A stretch of 64,000 nucleotides of DNA, taken from NCBI RefSeq assembly GCF_019599465.1, contig NZ_RKLR01000007.1:157006-221005 (forward strand), read 5' to 3'. Within the stretch, counting starts at the first letter, position 1. The number at the start of each line of letters is the position of its first letter. Shown one piece after another: positions 7,248 through 15,737 of the stretch. The position numbers and the translations under genes are program-made. The stretch comes from Haloarcula rubra (GTDB lineage Archaea > Halobacteriota > Halobacteria > Halobacteriales > Haloarculaceae). The notes under the pieces are model-generated. The model was not told the DNA's origin. It saw nothing but the letters and a program-made list of their open reading frames with translations, and did no database searches.

Positions 7248-8399
7248 ATGAGCAAACGAGTCGGTGCACCCGGTTCAGGTATCTCGCGTCGTGACTTCGT
7301 GAAGGCGTCCGGCCTCGGCGGAACGCTCGCTCTCGCTGGCTGTACGGCCCCCGGCGACCCACAGGAGTCCGTCGACACGTCGACCGAGACGAGTGCCAGT
7401 CAGACCGGCGGAGACCTACCGTCGACGTCGCCGCCGGAAATCGTCAACGTCGACGAACAGGGTGGCGAAGTGACGCTCTCCTCGGTTCCCGCACAGCACC
7501 ACGCGCACCCGGGTGAGTCGATGGGTGGCCCTGTCGAACTACCGCAGGTGTGGGCGTTCAAAGCCGACGACGGCGACCCGAGCGTCCCCGGCCCCATCCT
7601 TCGGACGACCGAAGGGGAAGACATGGAGGTGACGCTGGACAACACGAACGGCATGCGCCCGCACACGGTCCACTTCCACGCCGTCTCGAAGAAGTGGGAG
7701 GACGACGGCGTCCCGACGACCACCGGCGTCCGCGTCGACCCGGGCGAGAAACACACCTACACCATCCCGGCGGACGTGCCCGGCACGCACCTCTACCACT
7801 GCCACTACCAGACCCCGCGGCACCTCGACATGGGGATGTACGGCATCTTCCGCGTGGACCCGAAGGGGTACGAACCGGCCGACAAGGAGTACTTCCTCTC
7901 GTTCAAGGAGTGGGACTCCCGGCTCAACCGCCAGATGGCCGGGATGGACGCAACCTACGACCCGCGGAACCGCCGGCCCGACACCTTCACCGTCAACGGG
8001 AAGTCCGCACCGCGCACCCTCCACCCCGAGGACGGCTCGCCCATCATCGTCGAACAGGGTGATACGGTCCGCCTGCACATGCTCAACGCGGGGTACATGG
8101 ACCACCCGATGCACATCCACAACCACCGCTTCCAGGTGACCCACAAGGACGGCGGCGAGATTCCCGAGGTGGCCCGCCACGAGCAGGACGTCTGCTCGAT
8201 TCCGCCCGCGGGCCGCCGAACCGTGGAGTTCACGGCCGACGCCGACCCCGGCATCTACCTCATGCACTGCCACAAGGTCAACCACGTCATGAACGGGAGC
8301 GCCTACCCCGGCGGGATGCTCACCGGCGTCGTCTACAAGGAGGCGATGCAGACGGACATCTTCAAGCAGTTGATGGAGTACGCGGGGTACGAGGGTTGA
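7248..8399 (+). CDS. Tat-exported two-domain multicopper oxidase lipoprotein (putative nitrite-reductase-type enzyme)
   Basis: The N-terminus has the Tat motif SRRDFVKASG and lipobox LAGC, so the enzyme is probably exported folded and lipid-anchored. Two cupredoxin domains follow. Domain 1 has PHTVHFHAV and LYHCHYQTPRHLDMGM. Domain 2 has DHPMHIHNHRF and YLMHCHKVNHVMNG. Both domains therefore show HCH-type copper motifs with a following His and Met, as in two-domain multicopper oxidases. The single-T1 pattern of classical NirK is not what is seen. Position beside NO reductase suggests nitrite reduction or another nitrogen-oxide or copper oxidation step, which the sequence cannot settle. Confidence 0.72.
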   Translation: MSKRVGAPGSGISRRDFVKASGLGGTLALAGCTAPGDPQESVDTSTETSASQTGGDLPSTSPPEIVNVDEQGGEVTLSSVPAQHHAHPGESMGGPVELPQVWAFKADDGDPSVPGPILRTTEGEDMEVTLDNTNGMRPHTVHFHAVSKKWEDDGVPTTTGVRVDPGEKHTYTIPADVPGTHLYHCHYQTPRHLDMGMYGIFRVDPKGYEPADKEYFLSFKEWDSRLNRQMAGMDATYDPRNRRPDTFTVNGKSAPRTLHPEDGSPIIVEQGDTVRLHMLNAGYMDHPMHIHNHRFQVTHKDGGEIPEVARHEQDVCSIPPAGRRTVEFTADADPGIYLMHCHKVNHVMNGSAYPGGMLTGVVYKEAMQTDIFKQLMEYAGYEG

Positions 8400-8670
8400 G
8401 CGAAGCGAAACCCTCGTCACGAGCGAGCGGGGAGGAACGACCCGCGAGCCACGAGAGCTGACCGTAGGGAGGCTCTCGCCACGAGCGAGCGGCGAGGGTT
8501 GCGCGCCCCCCTCGACCTAGTCCGACGGGCCAGAAACAGTGTGGCTCACCCGGACCGAGACGACCGACTTCTCCGCTGACCGTCTACGAACACCCGGTAC
8601 CCGTGGGTCGACGTCGTTGGCTCGACCGCGCCCACGCGGTACCGCCGAACACGACGGTTCTTCACGATTA
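8400..8670. other. Gene-free GC-rich spacer with a 13-bp direct repeat
   Basis: No convincing gene. CACGAGCGAGCGG occurs twice, at 8418-8430 and 8480-8492, each followed by a GAGG tract. The surrounding CCCTCG and CGAGGG stretches can pair, so a transcript read-through stem after the oxidase gene is possible. The remainder is upstream DNA of the NO reductase promoter. Confidence 0.4.
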
Positions 8671-8686
8671 TTTAGGCTAGCCTAAA
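8671..8686. promoter_or_regulatory. DtxR/IdeR-type iron-box palindrome upstream of NO reductase
   Basis: TTTAGGCTAGCCTAAA, a perfect 16-base palindrome, 92 bases upstream of the NO reductase start. TTAGG...CCTAA is the typical recognition sequence of DtxR-family metal-dependent repressors, which haloarchaea possess. Iron control of an enzyme that carries haem and non-haem iron would make sense. Confidence 0.6.
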
Positions 8687-8699
8687 AAGTACGTTCGCC

Positions 8700-8711
8700 C
8701 GAACGTGTTCG
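8700..8711. promoter_or_regulatory. CGAA-N4-TTCG regulatory palindrome upstream of NO reductase
   Basis: CGAACGTGTTCG, identical to the box at 4621 and 66 bases before the ATG at 8778. A possible TATA element CATACAAA lies about 30 bases before that start, so the box is further upstream of TATA here than at the DUF2249 and cupin genes. Confidence 0.68.
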
Positions 8712-8777
8712 TCCCCGTCGTCGGTCCCCGAGAACTGGGGTCGCATACAAACCCGAGGACGGAGAACCGCCGCCTGT

Positions 8778-11057
8778 ATGGAAGTATCACGACAGACGCT
8801 CGCGAAACTGCTCGTCGCCGCGTTCGTCGTCAACCTCGTGGTGATGGGCGCGGGCGCTGCGCTCGCCTACGAGAAGGCGCCGCCCATCCCCGACCGAATC
8901 GTCGGTCCCGACGGCGAGACCATCGCGACGGGTGCGGACGTGCAGCACGGCAAAGAGACGTTCCAGAAAGACGGCCTGATGAACCACGGGTCGATACTGG
9001 GCAACGGCGCGTACTACGGCGTCGACTACACCGCCGACACGCTGGACCTGAAGGTGCAGTACATGCGCCAGTACCACGCCAGAGAGGAGTACGGTAGCGA
9101 CTTCGACGCGCTCTCGGCGGAGCGACAGGCCGCCATCGAGACGCGCGTCGAGCAGCGCCTCGACCGGCAGGCCTCCGGCGAGGTGGTGCAGTACTCCGCC
9201 GCCGAGGTGTACGCACACCAGCAGATTCGGGAGGAGTACGTCGAGCGGTACCACGAGGGGAGCCACGAACGTGGCGTCCCCGAGGGGATGATTGCCAGCG
9301 AGGACGCCGCTCGCGACTTCGCCGACTTCGCGCTCTGGACGGCGTGGTTCTCCCACGCCGACCGGCCGGCCGGTGACCACTCCTACACGAACGAGTGGCC
9401 GTACGCACCCGGTGCCGGCAACGACGCCACCGCCGCAGCGATGACGTGGAGCGTCGTCGCCATGGTGTTGCTCGTCGCCGGCGCGGGCGCGGCGGTGTGG
9501 CTCTACCGCAGTGTCGACCTCCCCGAACCCGAAGTCGAGGGCATCGACGTGCCCGCGCCCGACGAGGTGGCACTGTTCCCCGGCCAGCGGGCGGCCACGC
9601 GGTTCATCCCCATCGCGGCCGGGTTGTTCCTCGGGCAGGTCCTCCTCGGGGGCCTGCTCGCGCACTTCTACGTCGAGCGCGCCGCGTTCTTCGGGCTGGG
9701 CGAGCTCGTCGGGGTGAACATCCTCCAGTGGCTCCCCTTCGCCATCGCGAAGACGTGGCACATCGACATGGGTATCCTCTGGATAGCGACGCTGTGGCTC
9801 GGTGCCGGCCTGTTCCTCCCGCCGCTGTTGACCGGACAGGAACCGGAGCGGCAGGGGACGCTCGTCAACGTCCTGCTGGGTGCGCTGGTGGTCGTCGTCG
9901 TCGGCGGCCTCGTCGGCATCTGGCTCGGCATGCAGGGCTTCTTCGAGGGCGACCTCTGGTGGTGGCTCGGCAACGAGGGGCTGGAGTACCTCGAAGTCGG
10001 CCGCGTCTGGCAACTCGGCCTGCTCGCCGGCTTCCTCATCTGGGCCGGCCTCGCCTACCGCGGCTTCAAGCCGCTGCTGGACGACGAACCGAAGTACGGC
10101 CTCTCCCACCTCATCCTCTACGCCGGCGGCTCTATCGCCCTGCTGTTCACCGCCGGCCTGCTGTACACCCCGGAGACCAACATGGCCGTCACGGAGTTCT
10201 GGCGCTGGTGGGTCGTCCACATGTGGGTCGAGGGGGCCTTCGAGTTCTTCATCGTCGCCATCGTCGGCATCACGCTGGTGTCGATGAACCTCCTGAAGCG
10301 CCAGAGCGCCGCCAAGGCCGTGATGTTCGAGGCGCTGCTGGTGATGGGCACCGGCGTCATCGGCGTCTCGCATCACTACTGGTGGATAGGTATGCCCGAC
10401 CTGTGGGTGCCCATCGGGAGCGCGTTCTCCACGCTGGAACTCGTCCCGCTGGTGTTCATCCTCTACGAGGCCATCAACGAGTACCGTGCGATGGCGGCCG
10501 GCGGGGAGAGTTTCCCGTACACGATTCCGTTCATGTTCATCGTCGCCTCCGGCGTCTGGAACTTCGTCGGGGCCGGCGTGCTCGGGTTCTTCATCAACCT
10601 GCCGCTCATCAACTACTACGAGCACGGCACCTACCTCACCGTCGCCCACGCTCACGCGGCGATGTTCGGGGCCTTCGGCTTCCTCGCGCTGGGGATGGCC
10701 AGTTACATGCTCCGCATCACCGTCGACCCGAGCGACTGGGACGGGTCGTGGCTCCGCGCCGCCTTCTGGTGCTGGAACGTCGGCCTCGCGGTGATGGTGC
10801 TGGGCTCCGTCACCCCCGTCGGCTTCCTCCAGCTAGAGGTGGCGTTCACCGAGGGCTACGCCGCCGCCCGGAGCGTCGCGTTCTACGAGCGGCCGCTCGT
10901 GGAACTGCTGTTCTGGGCGCGGATGCCCGGTGACACGCTCATCATCCTCGGGACGACCATCTTCACCGCCGACGTGCTACGCAAGCGGTTCTCCCTGCGG
11001 TCGGTGCTGGCCGGCGAGGACGAACCCGTCTCCGACCCAGTCGTCTCCGACGACTGA
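8778..11057 (+). CDS. norB: Quinol-dependent nitric oxide reductase (qNOR), single-subunit
   Basis: Reduces 2 NO to N2O at the membrane using quinol. At 759 residues it has the qNOR layout. One N-terminal helix is followed by a roughly 200-residue extracellular cytochrome-c-like domain without haem-c motifs (starting KETFQKDGLMNHGSILG), then about twelve helices of the haem-copper core. Visible core features are HMWVEGAFEFF with the catalytic-site Glu, GVSHHYWWIG with the His pair, and VAHAHAAMFGAFG with further haem ligands. An iron box and a CGAA-N4-TTCG box precede it, implying control by iron and by oxygen or nitrogen oxides. The qNOR assignment is firm. Confidence 0.95.
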   Translation: MEVSRQTLAKLLVAAFVVNLVVMGAGAALAYEKAPPIPDRIVGPDGETIATGADVQHGKETFQKDGLMNHGSILGNGAYYGVDYTADTLDLKVQYMRQYHAREEYGSDFDALSAERQAAIETRVEQRLDRQASGEVVQYSAAEVYAHQQIREEYVERYHEGSHERGVPEGMIASEDAARDFADFALWTAWFSHADRPAGDHSYTNEWPYAPGAGNDATAAAMTWSVVAMVLLVAGAGAAVWLYRSVDLPEPEVEGIDVPAPDEVALFPGQRAATRFIPIAAGLFLGQVLLGGLLAHFYVERAAFFGLGELVGVNILQWLPFAIAKTWHIDMGILWIATLWLGAGLFLPPLLTGQEPERQGTLVNVLLGALVVVVVGGLVGIWLGMQGFFEGDLWWWLGNEGLEYLEVGRVWQLGLLAGFLIWAGLAYRGFKPLLDDEPKYGLSHLILYAGGSIALLFTAGLLYTPETNMAVTEFWRWWVVHMWVEGAFEFFIVAIVGITLVSMNLLKRQSAAKAVMFEALLVMGTGVIGVSHHYWWIGMPDLWVPIGSAFSTLELVPLVFILYEAINEYRAMAAGGESFPYTIPFMFIVASGVWNFVGAGVLGFFINLPLINYYEHGTYLTVAHAHAAMFGAFGFLALGMASYMLRITVDPSDWDGSWLRAAFWCWNVGLAVMVLGSVTPVGFLQLEVAFTEGYAAARSVAFYERPLVELLFWARMPGDTLIILGTTIFTADVLRKRFSLRSVLAGEDEPVSDPVVSDD

Positions 11058-11180
11058 GCGGCGGGCCGTCGTCGCCGATAAACTCCATGTGACTGTATCG
11101 ACCCCGGACGGGTTCGCTCGGGTTCCCATCGCTTGGGAACACGGTACACCCGTTTTTTGTGGGGCAGACAAGTGACGCGT

Positions 11181-11495
11181 ATGGGAGAACTCGACCACGA
11201 GGTGGACGCCCCGCGCGGTGCGACCAGCCGCGAGTGGGAAGTGTTCTGTCGCGAGGCGTCGGCGGACCCGCTGACTCACGTCGGGAGCGTCAGCGCCCCG
11301 TCGGCGGACATCGCCCGTGAGCAGGCGACTCGACTGTTCGCCCACGCCGCCGAGGCCCTCTGGCTCTGTCCGGCCGACGAGACGGTCCGCGTGCAGGACG
11401 AGTCGCTGGCGCTGGACCCGGACTCGGACGGGGCCGACGCGACGATGGACGAACAGGCGATGCACGACGAGACGCTTCGGGGTGAGGCAGAGTGA
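11181..11495 (+). CDS. Htur_1727-family radical-SAM-partnered protein (PaaB-like), 104 aa
   Basis: The central part, REWEVFCREASADPLTHVGSV followed by ADIAREQATRLFAHAAEALWLCPADETVRV, resembles the PaaB fold. It also matches what I recall of the haloarchaeal Htur_1727 family annotated as the partner of radical SAM/SPASM proteins. The stop codon overlaps the GTG start of the downstream radical SAM gene, so the two are translationally coupled. It may be a subunit, a chaperone or a substrate of that enzyme. The ATG at 11181 is chosen from the start of similarity. Confidence 0.7.
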   Translation: MGELDHEVDAPRGATSREWEVFCREASADPLTHVGSVSAPSADIAREQATRLFAHAAEALWLCPADETVRVQDESLALDPDSDGADATMDEQAMHDETLRGEAE

Positions 11496-12715
11496 TATCC
11501 GTCTCGAAACTGCTCACCGACCTCGACGCCGAGGGAGACGGCCTGCGCTACGACGCCGCCGAGGAGTCCACGAAGGCCCAGATTCGCGACGAGAAACAGC
11601 GCCGGCCGGTCGTCGTCTGGAACGTCACCAAGCAGTGTAACCTCTACTGTGACCACTGCTACGCCGCCGCCGACACCGACATCGCCGACGGCGAACTCAC
11701 GACGGCGGAGGGAAAGGCCCTGCTCGACGACCTCGCCGACTACGGCGCGCCGGTGATTCTGTTCTCCGGCGGCGAACCGCTCGTCCGACAGGACCTCGAA
11801 GAACTCGTCGCCTACGCCGACGAGGTGGGCGTCCGCCCCGTCCTCTCGACCAACGGCACCCTCATCACCGAGGAGCGAGCGGCGTCGCTGAAAGCTGCGG
11901 GACTGAAGTACGCGGGCATCTCCGTCGACGGCCTCCCGGAGCGCAACGACGACTTCCGGGGGATGGAGGGCGCCTTCGACGGCGCCGTGCAGGGCATCCA
12001 GAACTGTCTGGACGCGGGACTGAAGACGGGGCTTCGATACACTATCACGGAGCGCAACGCGCCGGACCTGGAGGGGGTCGTCGACCTCCTGACCGACGTG
12101 GGCGTCGACCGCTTCTGCTTCTACCATCTGGACTACGGCGGCCGCGGCACCGAAATCGTCGACGCCGACCTCACGCCCGTCGAGCGCCGCGAGGCCGTCG
12201 AGCGGGTGTGTGACATGACCCGGGAGTACCACGACCGGGGTGAGGAGATAGAGACGCTGCTGGTGGGCAACTACGCCGACGCGGCCTACCTCGTCGAGTA
12301 CGCCCGCGAGCACATGGGCGAAGCCCAAGCCCGCAGAGTGTACGAGTACCTGCGGGTCAACGGCGGCGACCCGACCGGCGAACGCGTCGCCGACGTCGAC
12401 TATCAGGGCAACGTCCACCTCACGCAGTTCTGGCAGGGGTACTCGCTGGGCAACGTCCGCGACCGGCCGTTCGGCGACATCTGGGAGGACGAGTCGAACC
12501 CGCTCCTCGGGGCGCTCCGGGAGCGCGAAGACCGTCTCACGGGGAAGTGTGCCGACTGCCGCTACTCGGACGTCTGTCGTGGTGGCTCCCGTCTCCGGGC
12601 GCTCACCGTCGAGGACGACCTGTTCGCGCCGGACCCGCAGTGTTACCTCGACGACGACGAGATTCGCGGTCCGGAACCGTTCGCCGGCGGCGACGCGACG
12701 AGTCCGGCGGACTGA
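11492..12715 (+). CDS. AhbC/NirJ-like radical SAM/SPASM protein, 407 aa
   Basis: Radical SAM motif CNLYCDHC lies near residues 49-56. ILFSGGEPLVR and LSTNGTLIT follow, then FCFYHLDYGGRG, VHLTQFWQGYSLGNV and a C-terminal SPASM cysteine set (CADCRYSDVC, later DPQCYLDDDEI). This whole order matches NirJ and AhbC, which remove side chains from sirohaem derivatives for haem d1 or haem b by the alternative haem pathway. The GTG start overlaps the PaaB-like partner gene. Its place beside NO reductase fits haem supply under denitrifying conditions. Which haem intermediate it uses is not decidable here. Confidence 0.8.
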   Translation: MISVSKLLTDLDAEGDGLRYDAAEESTKAQIRDEKQRRPVVVWNVTKQCNLYCDHCYAAADTDIADGELTTAEGKALLDDLADYGAPVILFSGGEPLVRQDLEELVAYADEVGVRPVLSTNGTLITEERAASLKAAGLKYAGISVDGLPERNDDFRGMEGAFDGAVQGIQNCLDAGLKTGLRYTITERNAPDLEGVVDLLTDVGVDRFCFYHLDYGGRGTEIVDADLTPVERREAVERVCDMTREYHDRGEEIETLLVGNYADAAYLVEYAREHMGEAQARRVYEYLRVNGGDPTGERVADVDYQGNVHLTQFWQGYSLGNVRDRPFGDIWEDESNPLLGALREREDRLTGKCADCRYSDVCRGGSRLRALTVEDDLFAPDPQCYLDDDEIRGPEPFAGGDATSPAD

Positions 12716-13001
12716 GCGCCGTTTAGCCGGCCGTCCCGTCGGGTCGGTAGGCTACATCAAAGCCCACTGTGCTGAGGCTACGCCCTGATGCCACTACCGA
12801 CGGTACGCCTACGTGCGGCCGTCGTACCACGGTCGCGACGTATCGTGTCAGTGACTCCAGTCTCGTGGGAGTGAGCAGTTCGGTTCGTTCGGGCCACCGA
12901 CCGCCCGCTGGGCACGGGCGGTCACTGCTCGTGTTCTCTTTCAGTGACAGTACGGCCGGTGTACCGGGGCGTTTTTGCCCGGGCCACCTCTATGACCGTC
13001 C

Positions 13002-13688
13002 GTGCTGTCGGTCGAGCTTCACACGCACTCTGCGCTGTCCCACGACGGGCGCGACCCGGTCGAGCTACTGCTGGCGCAGGCGGAGGCCGTCGGACTGGAC
13101 GCGCTGGCGGTCACCGACCACGACGAACTCGACGCGAGTCTGGAGGCCGCCGAACTCGCGCCCGAGTACGGCCTCGTGGGCATCCCCGGGATGGAGGTCA
13201 CGTGCGCTGCGGGCCACGTCCTCGCGCTGGGTATCGAGTCGCCGATTCCGGCGGGCCTGTCGTTCGCCGAGACGCTCGACCGCATCCGCGACCAGGGGGG
13301 CCTCGCCGTCGTCCCCCACCCGTTTCAGGAGTCCCGTCACGGCGTCCTCGAACACATCTCGAAGGACGAACTCGCGACGGCGGACGCCATCGAAGTGTAC
13401 AACTCCCGCCTGCTGACCGGGCGGTCGAACCGGCAGGCCGAGCGGTTCGCCCGGCGTCGTGGCCTGCCGATGACCGCCGGGAGCGACGCCCACATCGCCG
13501 AGATGGTCGGGCAGGCGGTCACGAAGGTCGACACCGACGACCGCTCGGTCGACGCCATCCTCGACGCCGTCGCGAAGGGACGGACGACCGTCGAGGGCGA
13601 GCGAACGCCGTGGCGCATCAGCTTCCGGCAGGCTGCCGGGGGCGCGAAGCGCCGCGTGAAGAGCCGACTCGGGAGCTTTCTGGACTGA
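13002..13688 (+). CDS. PHP-domain metal-dependent phosphoesterase, 228 aa
   Basis: PHP hallmarks are all visible: ELHTHSALSHDG at the N-terminus, AVTDHDELDAS, GMEVTCAAGHVLALG, VVPHPF and TAGSDAHIAEMVG. These supply the His/Asp/Glu ligands of a trinuclear metal site. The natural substrate is unknown. The GTG start directly precedes the motif. Its stop codon overlaps the ATG of the ATP-pyrophosphatase gene by one base, indicating coupled function. The roughly 285 bases before this gene show no other gene. Confidence 0.87.
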   Translation: MLSVELHTHSALSHDGRDPVELLLAQAEAVGLDALAVTDHDELDASLEAAELAPEYGLVGIPGMEVTCAAGHVLALGIESPIPAGLSFAETLDRIRDQGGLAVVPHPFQESRHGVLEHISKDELATADAIEVYNSRLLTGRSNRQAERFARRRGLPMTAGSDAHIAEMVGQAVTKVDTDDRSVDAILDAVAKGRTTVEGERTPWRISFRQAAGGAKRRVKSRLGSFLD

Positions 13689-14779
13689 TGGAGGGCGCAG
13701 ACGAGGCGACCGTTCGCGCCGCCGTCGAGTCCCGTGACCCCCTCCCGGGCACGGTCGGGTTCGCGGGGCGACTCGACGACGCGCTCGTCCGGGACGTCCT
13801 CGGGCGGTATCCCCTGTTCGTCGAGCGGGGTGCGGCCGAGGGTCCGGTCTCTGACGCCGACTGGAGTCCGGACCCCACCGAACTTGACGACCCCGACCCG
13901 TTTTCGGCGGGCCATCTCCGCGACGCCGACGGGACGCGAGAGGTGTGGTCCCTGCCGGACCCGGACCCCTTTTCGGACCGCGAGACGGCCGTCGAGACCG
14001 TCCGGGACGCCGTCGAGACGAGTATCGACGCCGTGGACGCCGACGGCCTCGCGGTTGCCTTCTCGGGCGGGGTCGACTCCGCGCTCCTGGCCGCCCGACT
14101 GGACGCGCCGCTGTACGTCGCCGGGTTCCCCGACAGCCACGACGTCGAGGCGGCGCGGTCGGCGGCAAACCTGCTGGACCGTGACCTGCGAGTGGTCGAG
14201 TTGACCCACGACGCAATCGAACGCGCGGTGCCCGACATCGTCGCCGCCACGGGCCGGACGAACGCGATGGCGGTCCAGATTGCCCTCCCGTTGTACCTGA
14301 CCGCGAGACGCGTCGCGGCCGACGGCTTCGACCGCCTCGCGCTCGGACAGGGCGCCGACGAACTGTTCGGCGGCTACGCCAAGGTGGCGAAAGCGCCCGA
14401 GGACCCCCGCGTCGACGCCGACACCGTCCGCGGTGCCCAGCGCGAAGTCCTCGCGACGCTCCCCGACCAACTGCCCCGAGATGTCCTGACGCTCCGGGCC
14501 GCGGGCGTCGAACCGGTGACGCCGCTGCTCCACGACCGCGTGGTGGCGGCGGCACTTCGGCTGGACGACCGGATGCTCGTCGACGGCGAGACGCGCAAGT
14601 GGGCCCTCCGGAAGGCGGCGCTGGGGTCCCTGCCCGAGGCCGTCGCGATGCGAGACAAGAAGGCCGCCCAGTACGGGTCGCTGGCCGCCCGGGAACTCGA
14701 CCGACTGGCCCGGCAGGCCGGTTACAAGCGCCGGATGGACGACCACGTCACCCAGTACGTCGAGTCGCTGGTCGAGTGA
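13688..14779 (+). CDS. Asparagine-synthase-type ATP-pyrophosphatase without glutaminase domain, 363 aa
   Basis: The PP-loop SGGVDSALLAAR is near residue 126 and GQGADELFGGYAKVAK lies further on. Both are hallmarks of the asparagine synthetase synthase domain (AMP-forming amidation). The N-terminal 110 residues are too short and lack the catalytic Cys2 and Ntn fold of the glutaminase domain, though residues 1-60 (GTVGFAGRLDD...PLFVERG) look like a degenerate remnant. The enzyme may therefore use ammonia or another amine donor. It is coupled with the PHP gene. Substrate unknown. Confidence 0.78.
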   Translation: MEGADEATVRAAVESRDPLPGTVGFAGRLDDALVRDVLGRYPLFVERGAAEGPVSDADWSPDPTELDDPDPFSAGHLRDADGTREVWSLPDPDPFSDRETAVETVRDAVETSIDAVDADGLAVAFSGGVDSALLAARLDAPLYVAGFPDSHDVEAARSAANLLDRDLRVVELTHDAIERAVPDIVAATGRTNAMAVQIALPLYLTARRVAADGFDRLALGQGADELFGGYAKVAKAPEDPRVDADTVRGAQREVLATLPDQLPRDVLTLRAAGVEPVTPLLHDRVVAAALRLDDRMLVDGETRKWALRKAALGSLPEAVAMRDKKAAQYGSLAARELDRLARQAGYKRRMDDHVTQYVESLVE

Positions 14780-15190
14780 CTACTCCCGTGCGGCGCCGCT
14801 CCCGGTGATGGCGACGGGACGCTCGGAGTCCAAGATGACCGCCTGACTCACGCTCCCGAAGACGAGAGCCCCGAGCGGCGAGCGTTTCCGGCCCCCGAGG
14901 ATTATCATGTCCACGTCGTGCTCGTCGGCGACGGCCACGATGCGTTCCTCCGGGTCGCCGTAGGTGGTCTGTGTCTCGACGCCGACGCTGGCCTCGCGCA
15001 ACGCCTCGACCATGGTCTTGCCGGCCGGCGTCTGCTCGACGGTAGTCTTCTCGGCCGTCTCCTCGTCGTCGAAGACGTGCAGGACGACGGCCGCTACCTC
15101 CTCGTCGGCGTACGGGAGCGCCGTCGTCGCGGCCACCTGTGCCGTCGCCCGCGCCTCGCTCGCGTCCACGGGGAGTAACACCTGATACAT
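14780..15190 (-). CDS. Universal stress protein (UspA family), single domain, 136 aa
   Basis: Begins MYQVLLPVDASEARA, continues to VAVVLHVFDD-type strand and DVDMIILGGRKRSPLGALVFGSVSQAVI, the ATP-binding G-2X-G-9X-G(S) signature of Usp proteins. It ends in VAITGSG. It is monocistronic on the minus strand between unrelated genes. A role in general stress adaptation is known for the family; no specific partner is visible. Confidence 0.88.
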   Translation of the reverse strand: MYQVLLPVDASEARATAQVAATTALPYADEEVAAVVLHVFDDEETAEKTTVEQTPAGKTMVEALREASVGVETQTTYGDPEERIVAVADEHDVDMIILGGRKRSPLGALVFGSVSQAVILDSERPVAITGSGAARE

Positions 15191-15219
15191 GCCCCCCGAG
15201 ACGGCCGTCGCGCCGATAG

Positions 15220-15696
15220 TTACCGACCGCTTACCGTCTCGATGGCTCGCCGCCCTATCTCCACGACGTCGGCCGGAATCTCGTCGCGCCGGTCGGCGAG
15301 GTCCGCCGCCGTGAACCACGTCCAGTCGGCGGCGGGTTGCTCGCCGGGGCCGGGGTCGATGTCACGAGAGGGGGCCTCGCCGTAGAAGACGAAGTCGACG
15401 TGCTGGTGGCCCACCTCGCCGTTCTCGTGGACATTGATGTCCTCCAGCAGGAAGTGTTGTGGCTGGGGTATCGAGCGGACCGTCTCGCTCTCGATGGCCT
15501 CCCGTGGGGCGACGAGGTCGACGGTCATGCCCAGTTCCTCGCGAGTCTCCCGGAGGGCGGCCTCGTGGGGCAGTTCGTCACGGTCGACGTGGCCGCCGGC
15601 GGGGAGCCACATGTCGAGTTTGTCGTGTTCGTGCAGGGCGACGCTCCCCTCGCTGACGGCGTAGACGGTCGCGACGAAGTGGCGGGTCGTCTCCAT
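15220..15696 (-). CDS. NUDIX hydrolase, 158 aa
   Basis: Full Nudix box GHVDRDELPHEAALRETREEL, with the REXXEE core that binds the metal, near residues 35-57. The family cleaves nucleoside diphosphates linked to another moiety. QHVDFVFYGEA and DWTWFTAADLAD are typical strands after the box. Preferred substrate cannot be told. It is separated from the Usp gene by 29 bases and from tfb by 41 bases on the same strand. Confidence 0.9.
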   Translation of the reverse strand: METTRHFVATVYAVSEGSVALHEHDKLDMWLPAGGHVDRDELPHEAALRETREELGMTVDLVAPREAIESETVRSIPQPQHFLLEDINVHENGEVGHQHVDFVFYGEAPSRDIDPGPGEQPAADWTWFTAADLADRRDEIPADVVEIGRRAIETVSGR

Positions 15697-15737
15697 ACGG
15701 GTGGCGACGGGACAGGGGAAAGTCTACGTTACGAAGT

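Noticed and set aside
7248..8399. Naming the oxidase nirK
   Set aside because: The copper-ligand pattern differs from classical NirK as I know it; context alone does not justify the symbol.
12716..13001. Spacer between the radical SAM and PHP genes
   Set aside because: Checked on both strands for a short gene or RNA; no motif, start-TATA pair or stable structure was convincing.
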